Source: Rhodococcus sp. 06-235-1A (GTDB taxonomy: Bacteria > Actinomycetota > Actinomycetes > Mycobacteriales > Mycobacteriaceae). From it: DNA of 44,365 nucleotides. The stretch is taken from contig NZ_NOYI01000031.1 in NCBI RefSeq assembly GCF_002258785.1, positions 1 through 44,365 of the forward strand, given 5' to 3'. Positions 1-6,660 of the stretch are shown piece by piece (the stretch's first letter is position 1; each line of letters starts with the position of its first letter). The position numbers and the translations under genes were made by a program. Under the pieces are notes generated by a model, which worked only from the letters and a program-made list of their open reading frames with translations, did no database searches and was not told the origin of the DNA.

Positions 1-149
1 GGCCGCGGCACCAACTCGTGTGGAGTGATACAAACACGCCAACCAGGTCTCGGCATGGTGGGCAACAGTACGTGGACATCTGTCCATCCGTGCACAAAAC
101 GTCGCGCTCGCGATCGGTCGATCCGGTGGCGGACGCTTTCGCGACACCA

Positions 150-170
150 CGGCTCTCAAAGTGAGAGCCG
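150..170. repeat. Short perfect hairpin
   Basis: CGGCTCTC at 150-157 and GAGAGCCG at 163-170 form a perfect 8-bp stem around the loop AAAGT. There is no T-run on either side, so it could be a factor-assisted terminator of an upstream gene or a protein-binding site. The sequence does not decide between these. Confidence 0.45.
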
Positions 171-354
171 AGGGCCTCGCCATGGACACCATTGTCGAGG
201 GAACCTTGTTCGCGTGGGCCCGGACGAGTGTGGGTGATTGGCTTGCGAGCGTGTCGTTTTCGATACCCACGGGCAACAAGATGGGGCGGCTCGACCTCGA
301 TCGGCAGTGGGTCCCGGCCGACGCGGTCGCACCGATCGCATAGCGGGCACGGTA

Positions 355-383
355 TTGCGGTACTGACCGTGTACCGGCATACT
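355..383 (+). promoter_or_regulatory. Promoter with inverted repeat, leaderless layout
   Basis: A -35-like TTGCGG (355-360), a 17-base spacer and a -10-like CATACT (378-383) are followed by six bases and then the ATG at 390, so transcription would begin at or next to the start codon. The inverted repeat CGGTAC/GTACCG (358-363 and 371-376, 7-base loop) fills the spacer. A repressor bound there would block polymerase; the HTH product of the gene itself is the obvious candidate, by inference. Confidence 0.4.
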
Positions 384-389
384 GGGCGC

Positions 390-743
390 ATGACCGCCAC
401 ACCCGACCTCGACTCCCTCACCGAACAACGACAACGCTCCCGCTTCTTCGTCCAGCACCTCACCTACCTAGCCGACAACTATGTCGACCAGGCCCTGGTC
501 AAAACCGCACTCCTGAGCGGCCTCAGTCAATCCGAGACCGCGAAAGCGCTCGGCATGAGCAAAAAGACCGTCAACACACACGCCCGACGCCCCTGGGTGC
601 CGACCGCAGCCGCAAAAGGAATCGACCTGCCCGACGCCACGCCGTTCTATCGCTACATCTTCGGATCGGACGACTCTGCAGCCGCCGCAATCGCCACTTG
701 CAAACGATACGACCGCGAACGACTACACATCGAAACATACTGA
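390..743 (+). CDS. Small helix-turn-helix DNA-binding protein (117 aa)
   Basis: This is a probable transcription regulator of the element. Residues about 37-66 read as a helix-turn-helix of the sigma-70 region 4/LuxR kind: a helix ending in SGLSQSETAKALG, a turn at MS, and the recognition helix KKTVNTHAR. The rest, including the tail with paired aromatic residues, is unrecognised. The start at 390 was chosen over upstream in-frame codons because the residues before it are low-complexity Arg/Ser sequence and because a promoter-like arrangement ends six bases before this ATG, suggesting a leaderless mRNA. An inverted repeat within that promoter suggests autoregulation. The following gene is on the same strand 46 bases away with its own GGAGG site, so the two may be co-transcribed. 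The HTH assignment is fairly secure; targets are unknown. Confidence 0.72.
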   Translation: MTATPDLDSLTEQRQRSRFFVQHLTYLADNYVDQALVKTALLSGLSQSETAKALGMSKKTVNTHARRPWVPTAAAKGIDLPDATPFYRYIFGSDDSAAAAIATCKRYDRERLHIETY

Positions 744-789
744 GACGCAGCATCATCCGATCAGTCCACACCCGAACGGAGGATCGACC

Positions 790-1050
790 ATGGCATCCGC
801 AGACCGTTTCGCCATCGACTGGCTCGACAAAGCCCGATTCGCCCGCGCCTGCGACAAGCTGGGCGAACCCTGGCCCGCCTGGTCCACCGGTGAAGTCCTC
901 GCCGTCGCCGTCCTCCTCCGCGACACAGCCACGCTCACGCGCCTCGGCTACACCGAAGTCGAAGCACACGACCGACTCCGGTACGACATCGGCAAACCCG
1001 ACCTCGACACAACGGCGGAGTGGTTCGCCAACATTCGAGCCCGCCTCTAG
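790..1050 (+). CDS. Hypothetical small protein (86 aa)
   Basis: I do not recognise this protein. It is preceded by a good ribosome site (GGAGG at 778-782) and has normal codon use for the element. The sequence is mixed alpha-helical and acidic, with W residues near both ends and no membrane segment, signal peptide or Cys cluster. It follows the HTH gene on the same strand and faces the ribbon-helix-helix gene tail to tail, only nine bases away. Its size and position would suit a small partner of the upstream regulator, but nothing in the sequence shows that. Confidence 0.6.
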   Translation: MASADRFAIDWLDKARFARACDKLGEPWPAWSTGEVLAVAVLLRDTATLTRLGYTEVEAHDRLRYDIGKPDLDTTAEWFANIRARL

Positions 1051-1059
1051 CCGCGCCTG

Positions 1060-1260
1060 TTACCCGGCCGTCGAACCGCCCTCACGCCTGAGGGCCCGCT
1101 TCGCGGACGCCACACCACGTGCTCGCAGAAACGCACTCAACGTCACGCCTTCCGCCGCCGCAGCAGCCGACACCTCGCCATGCTCGGACTCGGTAAACCG
1201 CACCGGCACAACCCGATCCCTCGTCGGCTCCGTCGACTTCGGCCTACCGCGCTGACCCAT
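1060..1260 (-). CDS. Ribbon-helix-helix / MobC-like protein (66 aa)
   Basis: A small basic protein whose centre, about residues 15-50, has the pattern of a ribbon-helix-helix DNA-binding fold: a beta strand RVVPVRFTESE, an Ala/Glu-rich helix, then GVTLSAFLRARGV as the second helix. Proteins of this shape act as relaxosome accessory factors (MobC, TrwA) or as small repressors. The ATG at 1260 is preferred over GTG at 1266 because a -10-like TAATAT on the minus strand (1273-1268) lies seven bases upstream, a leaderless layout. Two near-identical 15-base direct repeats sit just upstream (1277-1326) and could be its binding sites. Role as relaxosome component versus autorepressor is undecided. 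Confidence 0.65.
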   Translation of the reverse strand: MGQRGRPKSTEPTRDRVVPVRFTESEHGEVSAAAAAEGVTLSAFLRARGVASAKRALRREGGSTAG

Positions 1261-1267
1261 GCTCACA

Positions 1268-1326
1268 ATATTACCTGACTACGATAAATGGTTGCTCCGC
1301 ACTATTTAATCGACTACAGTAAAGGG
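1268..1326. promoter_or_regulatory. Divergent control region with 15-bp direct repeats
   Basis: GACTACGATAAATGG (1277-1291) and GACTACAGTAAAGGG (1312-1326) are direct repeats with few mismatches, 35 bases start to start. They lie between the minus-strand ribbon-helix-helix gene and the plus-strand membrane-protein operon, in an unusually AT-rich patch. A -10-like TAATAT for the minus-strand gene occupies 1268-1273. The repeats look like iterated operator sites, or possibly part of an origin of transfer; neither is proven. Confidence 0.45.
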
Positions 1327-1374
1327 TGGACAGAGTCGGGGATCGACTGCAGTTGGCAATGATTCGGGGAACTC

Positions 1375-2310
1375 ATGCAAAACAATTACGTCGCCACGTC
1401 GAGCGAGCAGTTCGTCGTCGTCCTCTCGTACCTGATGTGGGGATGCACCCTGCTCGGTCTCCTCGGCATGGCCTACGGCGCAGCCATGGTATTTCGACCT
1501 CAGTATTCAGGTGGTGGCGTCAGCAAGGCCCTACGGATCTGCGGTGGAGGGCTCCTCTTCGCCATCGCCGCCACCGCAGTCCGAGTGATGCTCTTTCCGG
1601 TGTCGACCGAGGAGGCGACGGACCTGCCGTCCGCGGACCCGCCCGCGATTCCGGCAGCCCCGGCACCGCCGACGGTCGATGCTGCCCGCGACGTTCCGAT
1701 GGACTGGACTCCGCTGGTCTGGATCGTCGTGGTTGTGCTCGCTCTCGCATTGGCCGCGTACCTGATCGTTCGGACCCGCAGCCATGTCGTCGACCGCCGC
1801 AACGCCAAGAAGGCACTCGAAGCCGACTACGCCGCCGCCCACGCCGTCTACAGCGAGGTCGCGGACGCCTACGCCGCCTACCTGGCCGACCCGTACTCCA
1901 TCTTCATCAGGCCCCTGCTCGACGACCTCACCGAGCCCCGCACCGCAGCCTTCATCGACGCCTTCGCCGCCATGAACGATGTCCGGCCCGAACAGTGCCC
2001 CGACACCGCAAAGCGCGTGCAGGCCTTCGCCGTCGCCGCGCAGAAAGCACGCACCGCCTGGCGCAGCGCCGACGGCTACGCCCGCACCATGGGCCTACGC
2101 GTGACCAGCGTCAAGGGCCAACGCACCGTGCGCCGGATCCGCAGCGCACTCGGTATCGCCCTCGACACCTCGGCCACCGGGCAGGAACGCGAGACAGCGC
2201 TACGCACCGTCGAGGAACTCGCGGCCGGCATCGTCACCATCCCCGACCGCATCTACGACAACGTCAAGATCGCCATAGAAACCACCACACGCAAACAACT
2301 CACCAGCTGA
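1375..2310 (+). CDS. Membrane protein with three TM segments and helical cytoplasmic tail (311 aa)
   Basis: I do not recognise the family. Hydrophobic segments at about residues 12-40, 50-72 and 110-132 are followed by a long soluble region, 135-311, rich in Ala, Arg and Glu that looks wholly helical. A Pro/Ala-rich linker (about 84-104) separates the second and third segments. GGGGAA at 1365-1370 gives a suitable ribosome site. It is the first and largest gene of a six-gene plus-strand run of small membrane proteins, and a strong hairpin follows immediately after it. The cluster could be a membrane assembly such as a transfer accessory, exclusion or envelope-stress module; this is inference from clustering alone. 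Confidence 0.7.
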   Translation: MQNNYVATSSEQFVVVLSYLMWGCTLLGLLGMAYGAAMVFRPQYSGGGVSKALRICGGGLLFAIAATAVRVMLFPVSTEEATDLPSADPPAIPAAPAPPTVDAARDVPMDWTPLVWIVVVVLALALAAYLIVRTRSHVVDRRNAKKALEADYAAAHAVYSEVADAYAAYLADPYSIFIRPLLDDLTEPRTAAFIDAFAAMNDVRPEQCPDTAKRVQAFAVAAQKARTAWRSADGYARTMGLRVTSVKGQRTVRRIRSALGIALDTSATGQERETALRTVEELAAGIVTIPDRIYDNVKIAIETTTRKQLTS

Positions 2311-2325
2311 CCCCAACCCGGCCCC

Positions 2326-2361
2326 GGTGGGGCCGACACCCAGCAATGTGTCGGCCCCACC
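2326..2361. terminator. Perfect 14-bp hairpin between membrane-protein genes
   Basis: GGTGGGGCCGACAC (2326-2339) pairs perfectly with GTGTCGGCCCCACC (2348-2361) around an 8-base loop, 16 bases after the stop of the 311-residue membrane protein. There is no T-run, as is common for actinobacterial terminators. It may give partial termination and so set the ratio between the first and the later genes of the cluster. Confidence 0.6.
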
Positions 2362-2446
2362 TGGCAACATGACCCACCGACAACACAACGACGGACACAA
2401 CTGTCGATCACGGCAGAACCCGATTCACGCCAAGGGGGCCAGATCA

Positions 2447-2764
2447 ATGCTCATCACCGCCGGAATAGCGCTGATCTTCGCCGCAGCCGTCGCCAATCTC
2501 GCTTTTCGCACCAAGGACAAGACCACCCTGGCGAACTGGGCGTTCCTGCTCATGATCGTCGGCAACATCGTCACCATCGCAGGCCTCTGGACCCAGCTCG
2601 ACGATCCCCACAACGTCGTGCACTGGATCATGAAAATCGGCGGCACCGCAGCAGTGGCCATCATCGCCGCCGGAGGTGTCCACGCGCTCCGCCGCACCGG
2701 CCCTGCCGCCTTGCTCGGCACACGACACGGAACCGCCGAACCCACATCAGGAGAACACGCATGA
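2447..2764 (+). CDS. Small membrane protein, three TM segments (105 aa)
   Basis: An unrecognised hydrophobic protein with membrane segments at about residues 2-19, 29-48 and 60-78, and a short polar tail. The ATG at 2447 is chosen because AAGGGGG lies at 2432-2438 just upstream and the protein begins directly with a hydrophobic helix. The longer in-frame extension would run back through the terminator-like hairpin at 2326-2361 and is Pro/His-rich. Its stop overlaps the start of the next gene by four bases (ATGA), which indicates translational coupling. It belongs to the membrane-protein run 1375-4916. Confidence 0.65.
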   Translation: MLITAGIALIFAAAVANLAFRTKDKTTLANWAFLLMIVGNIVTIAGLWTQLDDPHNVVHWIMKIGGTAAVAIIAAGGVHALRRTGPAALLGTRHGTAEPTSGEHA

Positions 2765-3093
2765 ACCTGGTCAACACCACAGCCTTCATCGTGTTCGTCG
2801 TAACCGTCACCGGGTCCTACGCCGTTGGGGCCGTCTACGTACGCAAGCCGTCCCGAGTGTCGTTGCACAGCAACGCACTCGCCCTCATCGGCCTCGCCGT
2901 AGTCGCCGCCAGCGTCTTCGCCATCACCTACCCAGACGTCGCCTGGGGATGGAAAGCCGCCCTCATCGCCGTCTCCATCCTGTTCGGCTACCTGACCGCA
3001 CGGCAGTTCAACAGCACCCGCGCCGAATACGACGCCAACCCGCAACGCAGCTTCACCCAAGCCACCTTCGACGACGACAGGAACCACCGATGA
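2761..3093 (+). CDS. Small membrane protein, three TM segments (110 aa)
   Basis: An unrecognised membrane protein with hydrophobic segments at about residues 7-27, 37-56 and 63-82, and a C-terminal soluble tail of 28 residues containing several Asp, Arg and Asn. It overlaps both its upstream and downstream neighbours by ATGA, so three consecutive genes are translationally coupled. Length and topology resemble the preceding 105-residue protein, though I see no sequence similarity strong enough to call a duplication. Confidence 0.65.
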   Translation: MNLVNTTAFIVFVVTVTGSYAVGAVYVRKPSRVSLHSNALALIGLAVVAASVFAITYPDVAWGWKAALIAVSILFGYLTARQFNSTRAEYDANPQRSFTQATFDDDRNHR

Positions 3094-3533
3094 CACTGCC
3101 CCACACACTCTGGATCGCAACCATCGACACCATCACATCAACTGCCTACGTCGCCATCTGGGCAATCCTGGTCACCACCGTCACCATCAGCAAACTCGTC
3201 CACTACTACCGCACCCGACCCACCCACGACACCACCAACCGCCGCCGAGCCATCCTCGGATGCATCGCGGCAGCAGGCGTCGCCGCGTTGTGGATCACCC
3301 TCAACCTGCCCGCCAAATTCATCTCAGTATTCGACCCCGACGACAACTACAGCCAAGTCCCCGTCATCGTCCTACTGGGGGCCATCGCCGTCGCAATGGC
3401 CGTCCCCGCCCTGCTCGCACGACAGCTCACCGACTCGATCACCGGCCGCTACAACTACGCCACCAGCGCCCAACAGTCGAGCCACACGCAGACCGCAGGC
3501 CACGATGACGCCGCAATCAACCGACGACGATAA
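3090..3533 (+). CDS. Membrane protein, three TM segments (147 aa)
   Basis: Unrecognised. Hydrophobic segments lie at about residues 15-37, 54-73 and 91-110, with a basic cytoplasmic loop (about 38-53, rich in Arg and Thr) and a polar, Gln/Ser/His-rich tail. The start at 3090 overlaps the preceding stop by four bases. About 100 bases without an obvious gene separate it from the next member, which has its own ribosome site, so the downstream genes may form a second translational unit. Confidence 0.6.
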   Translation: MTLPHTLWIATIDTITSTAYVAIWAILVTTVTISKLVHYYRTRPTHDTTNRRRAILGCIAAAGVAALWITLNLPAKFISVFDPDDNYSQVPVIVLLGAIAVAMAVPALLARQLTDSITGRYNYATSAQQSSHTQTAGHDDAAINRRR

Positions 3534-3632
3534 GTGCGAGTGCGCACACGAATACGCAGGTCACTTCACCATAAAGTCGGACCCACCTCACAGCATCGAA
3601 CCCACCACAAACCAACGATCGGGGAGAACGCA

Positions 3633-3932
3633 ATGAACACACGCAAGCCATACGCATCCGTCGCACTCAGCGGAGTCATCTGCCTCGGCATCGCCGCCCT
3701 GCTGATCTGGTACTTCTACTCAGGCAACGACGACCCCAACAACAGCGCGATCCAACCGCAGATGCCCAGCCTCGGCACCTTTCTGATCAGCGTCGGCGCG
3801 GCGATCTCACTCATCCTTGTCGCCGTAGTGATCTGGGTGGAAGTCATCACCCCCTGGCGAGTAGAACGTGAGCACCGCAAGGGCCTCAACGGAAGCCACG
3901 AGACCATCGACCCCACGGGCGGCAACCGATGA
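3633..3932 (+). CDS. Small membrane protein, two TM segments (99 aa)
   Basis: Unrecognised. Two hydrophobic segments (about residues 8-28 and 47-71) flank a short polar loop with an Asn/Asp-rich turn; the tail is charged. GGGGAG at 3621-3626 sits at good distance from the ATG at 3633, which decides this start over the Arg/His-rich upstream extension. Its last four bases overlap the start of the next gene. Confidence 0.62.
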   Translation: MNTRKPYASVALSGVICLGIAALLIWYFYSGNDDPNNSAIQPQMPSLGTFLISVGAAISLILVAVVIWVEVITPWRVEREHRKGLNGSHETIDPTGGNR

Positions 3933-4309
3933 ACCCCTTCACCACCTTCCGTGACCACGCCAAGATCCGCCACGAATTCCTGTTCGACGACAGCGCAGAC
4001 AACGCCGAACGTTACTTCGAATCCGCGGACGCGATGGGCCGGCTTCGGATCGGGCTCAACAGATTTGCCGCTGTTGTGGTGGGCATCCTCGGGGTGGCCG
4101 CAGCCGCGTACAACGTCAAGATGGGCTTCGACGGATCTGGCGTCAGCATCATCGAGCTCTTATTTCCCGCTCTTGCAGTGGCATTGGTGTTCGCTCTTGT
4201 CCGTATCGGCAACGAACTGGGCTCGAAAGGTACGAAAGAGGTCGTCGCCACCGCGAACAGGGCCAAGTTCATCGGCGATCAACGCCGAGCGAGCGCGTCC
4301 GACCACTGA
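3929..4309 (+). CDS. Membrane protein, two TM segments (126 aa)
   Basis: Unrecognised. A soluble N-terminal part (about residues 1-43) containing aromatic and acidic residues precedes two hydrophobic segments at about 46-64 and 73-92, followed by a basic tail. It is translationally coupled to the preceding gene by an ATGA overlap. N-terminal soluble domain plus hairpin-like membrane anchor suggests that it presents a cytoplasmic helical domain, but no family could be assigned. Confidence 0.6.
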   Translation: MNPFTTFRDHAKIRHEFLFDDSADNAERYFESADAMGRLRIGLNRFAAVVVGILGVAAAAYNVKMGFDGSGVSIIELLFPALAVALVFALVRIGNELGSKGTKEVVATANRAKFIGDQRRASASDH

Positions 4310-4394
4310 CCGCCCGACTCAACCAGGGGGGAACACACCGCACCCGACCCTACGAACTCGACTACTGGCGACCGACACCCAGCGAGAAGCCGAC

Positions 4395-4916
4395 ATGCCT
4401 GCAGCAATGCGCTACAACGTCATCAGACGCAAACACGCCATCACACGAAAAGCCCTCCGCTACTACAACATCAAGACCGCCGCAACGCTCGCCGCCGTCC
4501 TGACCCTCGGAAGCGGAGTCCTCACACCAGCTGTCGCCCAATGGTGCAAGGAGACCGTCGAACACGCCGACCCCGACAACCCCGCCTCGGCAGTCCTGGC
4601 CTTCACCGTCAGTCTCGGATTCGCCATCTTCACCCTCGCCAGCCTCGCAGCGCGACTCGCCACCATCGTCATCATCGTGACCGCTCTCGTAGCTGCAGTC
4701 GTCGGATACGCATACAACCGATTCGCCAAGGCAACCAGCCGCTGGCCCTACGACATTCCCCCGCTCGGAGTCGAAACTCTCCGCACCCGACACGGCAACG
4801 ACATCCCCATCGACTACGACCCCCACACCGGCACCAGCACCGCCTACCACCCCAACGGCCAAATACTGCAACAAATCCAACACGACACCGACAAGAACCA
4901 CCCACACCCATACTGA
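4395..4916 (+). CDS. Membrane protein with Tyr/Asp-rich C-terminal tail (173 aa)
   Basis: Unrecognised last gene of the membrane-protein run. Hydrophobic segments lie at about residues 29-48 and in a long stretch 67-110 that can hold two helices. The soluble C-terminus contains IPIDYDPHTGTSTAYHPNG, reminiscent of short beta-hairpin repeats in which a phrase such as YDPxTG is followed by YHPNGQ. No strong ribosome site is visible for 4395; ATG at 4407 is an alternative. A strong hairpin at 5025-5054 could terminate transcription downstream. Confidence 0.55.
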   Translation: MPAAMRYNVIRRKHAITRKALRYYNIKTAATLAAVLTLGSGVLTPAVAQWCKETVEHADPDNPASAVLAFTVSLGFAIFTLASLAARLATIVIIVTALVAAVVGYAYNRFAKATSRWPYDIPPLGVETLRTRHGNDIPIDYDPHTGTSTAYHPNGQILQQIQHDTDKNHPHPY

Positions 4917-5024
4917 CGCCCACCGCACACCCACCCAGGCAACACCGAAGAGCTACCGCGACACCCAGCGTCGTCACCCTCCGTCGCTCCCGCACAATCA
5001 CCTCCCAGCCGTACCCCACTATCG

Positions 5025-5054
5025 CGCCGCCGTAGAGCACCAGCTCCGGCGGCG
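5025..5054. terminator. Strong GC-rich hairpin
   Basis: CGCCGCCG (5025-5032) pairs with CGGCGGCG (5047-5054), and inside it GAGC pairs with GCTC around the loop ACCA, with two unpaired bases. It lies about 110 bases beyond the membrane-protein run. No T-run follows, so it is called a likely actinobacterial terminator rather than a certain one. Confidence 0.45.
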
Positions 5055-5145
5055 TTCTGCGTCCCACCACCAGAGGCCGGCACCGCTCACAGGCAGGCCC
5101 TAGCGGGCTACACGCACCCCTACGGGCTGCACCGAACCGAACTCC

Positions 5146-5299
5146 GCTGCGCTCCGCACTCAAAAGAGCGAAAAGAATCAATTTCTTTGACGTAGGTGGC
5201 TTCTCCGAGCATCCATCACCCGTGCCCGCCGCCTCAACCCCTCGCTCCGCTGCGCTACGGCCAAGGCTCCGAACACTTTTCGTCCCGCACTCGCTGCGC
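5146..5299. repeat. Cluster of GCTnCGC motifs
   Basis: Copies of GCTGCGC or GCTCCGC occur at 5146-5152, 5151-5157, 5244-5250, 5249-5255 and 5293-5299, several of them overlapping to give near-palindromes. GCTnCGC is the motif known at the centre of telomeric palindromes of linear actinobacterial plasmids, but such patches also occur inside replicons. The last copy lies within an inverted repeat TTTTCGT (5277-5283) / ACGAAAA (5304-5310). Confidence 0.5.
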
Positions 5300-5432
5300 T
5301 CCCACGAAAACTGTCCGAGACGAGGGGTTGCCCCGTCGTTCCCGTGCGCTGGTTTCTCTCCCCAGCCACCACGGCAATAGAAATTGGCAGGGCAGCAGGT
5401 CCGGCCACCAGTCGAGAAGGAAGAGGCCCGTC

Positions 5433-5705
5433 ATGCACAAGGACCACAACGCAGCAAGTGACGACAACACCACCGGGCTCTACGCAGGCACTCTCTGCGA
5501 CTGCCGCGACTACAACTGCCCCGCAGGTGCCATCCCCGGACTCCCGTGCCTCCACGAAGACACACGCGGCGCTACCGACAACTCACCATGCGAAGACCAC
5601 GACTGCCCCACCTGCTACGAGCACACCATCGACTGGTTCGACGTAGCCGTCACCGGCCAATCCATCACCGACAGAATCCGCCGCTTCCTACGACGCATTA
5701 TTTGA
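5433..5705 (+). CDS. Small cysteine-rich protein (90 aa)
   Basis: An unrecognised acidic protein with two Cys clusters: CDCRDYNCPAG followed by PC (about residues 22-38), and CEDHDCPTC with a nearby His (about 52-60). The pattern suggests one or two structural zinc sites. The basic C-terminus RIRRFLRRII could be an amphipathic helix. GAAGGAAGAG at 5417-5426 is a good ribosome site and decides the start. It is separated from the next gene by about 210 AT-rich bases containing a perfect palindrome. Zinc binding is inference from Cys spacing. Confidence 0.6.
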   Translation: MHKDHNAASDDNTTGLYAGTLCDCRDYNCPAGAIPGLPCLHEDTRGATDNSPCEDHDCPTCYEHTIDWFDVAVTGQSITDRIRRFLRRII

Positions 5706-5917
5706 ATGCCATAGCCGCCAATATTGGCGGAGATACAGAAATTTCAGCAGTATTCGGAATGCGCAATTAGAAAACTGTGGAGCGACGTACAGCGCGGTCC
5801 GAATCACGTTACGCAGCAACCTAATAGAGAAAAATTGGGGTTAGAAAAGGATGGCACAGCGGGCCTTATTGAAGTAGAATGGAAGCCAACAGAAACAATT
5901 CTCACCAGGAGAAACCT
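5706..5917. promoter_or_regulatory. AT-rich control region before nrdH with 16-bp palindrome
   Basis: This 210-base stretch is markedly richer in A and T than its surroundings. It contains the perfect palindrome CCGCCAATATTGGCGG (5715-5730). A promoter-like -10 TAGAAT (5875-5880) with a weak -35 TGGCAC (5852-5857) and 17-base spacing would transcribe nrdH and the genes after it. The palindrome could bind a dimeric regulator, or the AT-rich block could be part of a replication origin; both are inference. Confidence 0.45.
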
Positions 5918-6151
5918 ATGTCGATCACCGTCTACACAAAACCGCAATGCGACCCCTGCAGCGCAACCAAAACAATGCTCGACAACAAGAAGGTGAGTTA
6001 CCGAATCATCGACGTCACCGAAGATCCCGACGCCTACCGATTCATCACCGACGAACTCGGCTACCGACAGACCCCCGTCGTCTACGTCGACGAGAACAAC
6101 CACTGGAGCGGGTTCCGGATCGACGCGCTGAAGAAGCTCGCCGCAGCCTGA
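5918..6151 (+). CDS. nrdH: NrdH-type glutaredoxin-like redoxin (77 aa)
   Basis: A thiol redoxin of the NrdH class, which passes electrons from thioredoxin reductase to class Ib ribonucleotide reductase. The active site Cys-Asp-Pro-Cys is at residues 11-14, after the typical beta strand ITVYTKPQ. The cis-proline motif QTPVVYVD and the NrdH signature HWSGFRID near the C-terminus are present, and the length is normal for the family. AGGAGA at 5907-5912 precedes the ATG at 5918. No ribonucleotide reductase gene is in the window, so this is an isolated plasmid or phage-like copy that may boost host nucleotide supply during replication or transfer. The following genes lie on the same strand with short gaps. 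Confidence 0.9.
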   Translation: MSITVYTKPQCDPCSATKTMLDNKKVSYRIIDVTEDPDAYRFITDELGYRQTPVVYVDENNHWSGFRIDALKKLAAA

Positions 6152-6202
6152 AACGTACAAACCCACAAACCCATACACCCGCCGACACAGGAGAGACCCG
6201 CC

Positions 6203-6334
6203 ATGCGACTCGTACCCGCCTACACACCGGACCCCGACTACATCGACCGACAGATCGACGCCGAACTGGCCGCAGAACACGACCGGACGCAGAACCCAAT
6301 CGAGCAGTCCGACACCGACAAGATCGCATCATGA
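6203..6334 (+). CDS. Very small acidic protein (43 aa)
   Basis: A 43-codon gene with a good ribosome site (AGGAGAG at 6188-6194) before its ATG and a four-base ATGA overlap with the next gene, both of which argue that it is translated. The product is polar, with several Asp, Glu and Gln and the helical phrase YIDRQIDAELAAEHDR; there is no membrane segment. No family recognised. It may act mainly as a translational lead-in for the 98-residue protein behind it. Confidence 0.6.
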   Translation: MRLVPAYTPDPDYIDRQIDAELAAEHDRTQNPIEQSDTDKIAS

Positions 6335-6627
6335 CCACACTGAGCAGCGCGGACACCGACGTCGACGACTACACCCCGAGCCGGCCCACCCTCGCGCTGC
6401 GCAGGGCAGTGGAGGCCGTCGAAGAGCTCGACGACAGCCTCGAGGATGCATTGATGGTTCTCGGCCCCACGCAGAAGATCCTCCACGGACTCCGAGGCCG
6501 CACCACCGGACTCGTGCTGTCCCACGAGGACGCAGCGGCCACCGCCGAGCGCCTCGACGACGTCCGCACCACGCTCGAAGCGATACGCGCCGATCTCGCC
6601 CACACGCTCGACAACCACAACTTCTGA
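6331..6627 (+). CDS. Small helical protein (98 aa)
   Basis: Unrecognised acidic, Leu/Ala-rich protein. Residues about 20-98 look like two or three long helices with heptad-like spacing of Leu and Val, which suggests a coiled coil or small helical bundle. The start overlaps the stop of the 43-residue gene. It sits between nrdH and the DnaB N-domain gene on one strand, so a DNA-metabolism role is possible but not shown. Confidence 0.6.
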   Translation: MTTLSSADTDVDDYTPSRPTLALRRAVEAVEELDDSLEDALMVLGPTQKILHGLRGRTTGLVLSHEDAAATAERLDDVRTTLEAIRADLAHTLDNHNF

Positions 6628-6660
6628 CCGCCCAGACCACCGACACGAACGAGGCCCGCA

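Larger units (their letters stand above)
1..389. other. Gene-poor leader region
   Basis: No reading frame here looks coding: the open frames present are Arg/Ser-rich and overlap each other on both strands. The stretch holds one clear hairpin at 150-170 and, at its right end, a promoter-like arrangement with an inverted repeat in front of the HTH gene that starts at 390. An upstream gene may lie outside the window. Confidence 0.5.
4917..5432. other. Gene-poor stretch with hairpins and GCTnCGC motifs
   Basis: About 515 bases without a convincing gene; the overlapping open frames are Arg- or Gly/Val-rich shadows. It contains a strong hairpin (5025-5054), a cluster of GCTGCGC/GCTCCGC motifs (5146-5299) and a small inverted repeat AAAGAA/TTCTTT (5172-5188) in a locally AT-rich spot. 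The combination could serve as a terminator plus a protein-binding or origin region; nothing proves a role. Confidence 0.45.

Noticed and set aside
1326..2372. 348-codon plus-strand frame over the first membrane-protein gene
   Set aside because: Very Arg/His-rich product running through the terminator-like hairpin; the other frame has membrane segments and a ribosome site.
5146..5299. GCTnCGC cluster as a plasmid telomere
   Set aside because: The motif cluster is internal, with coding sequence on both sides, so it cannot be an actual end; retained only as a repeat feature.
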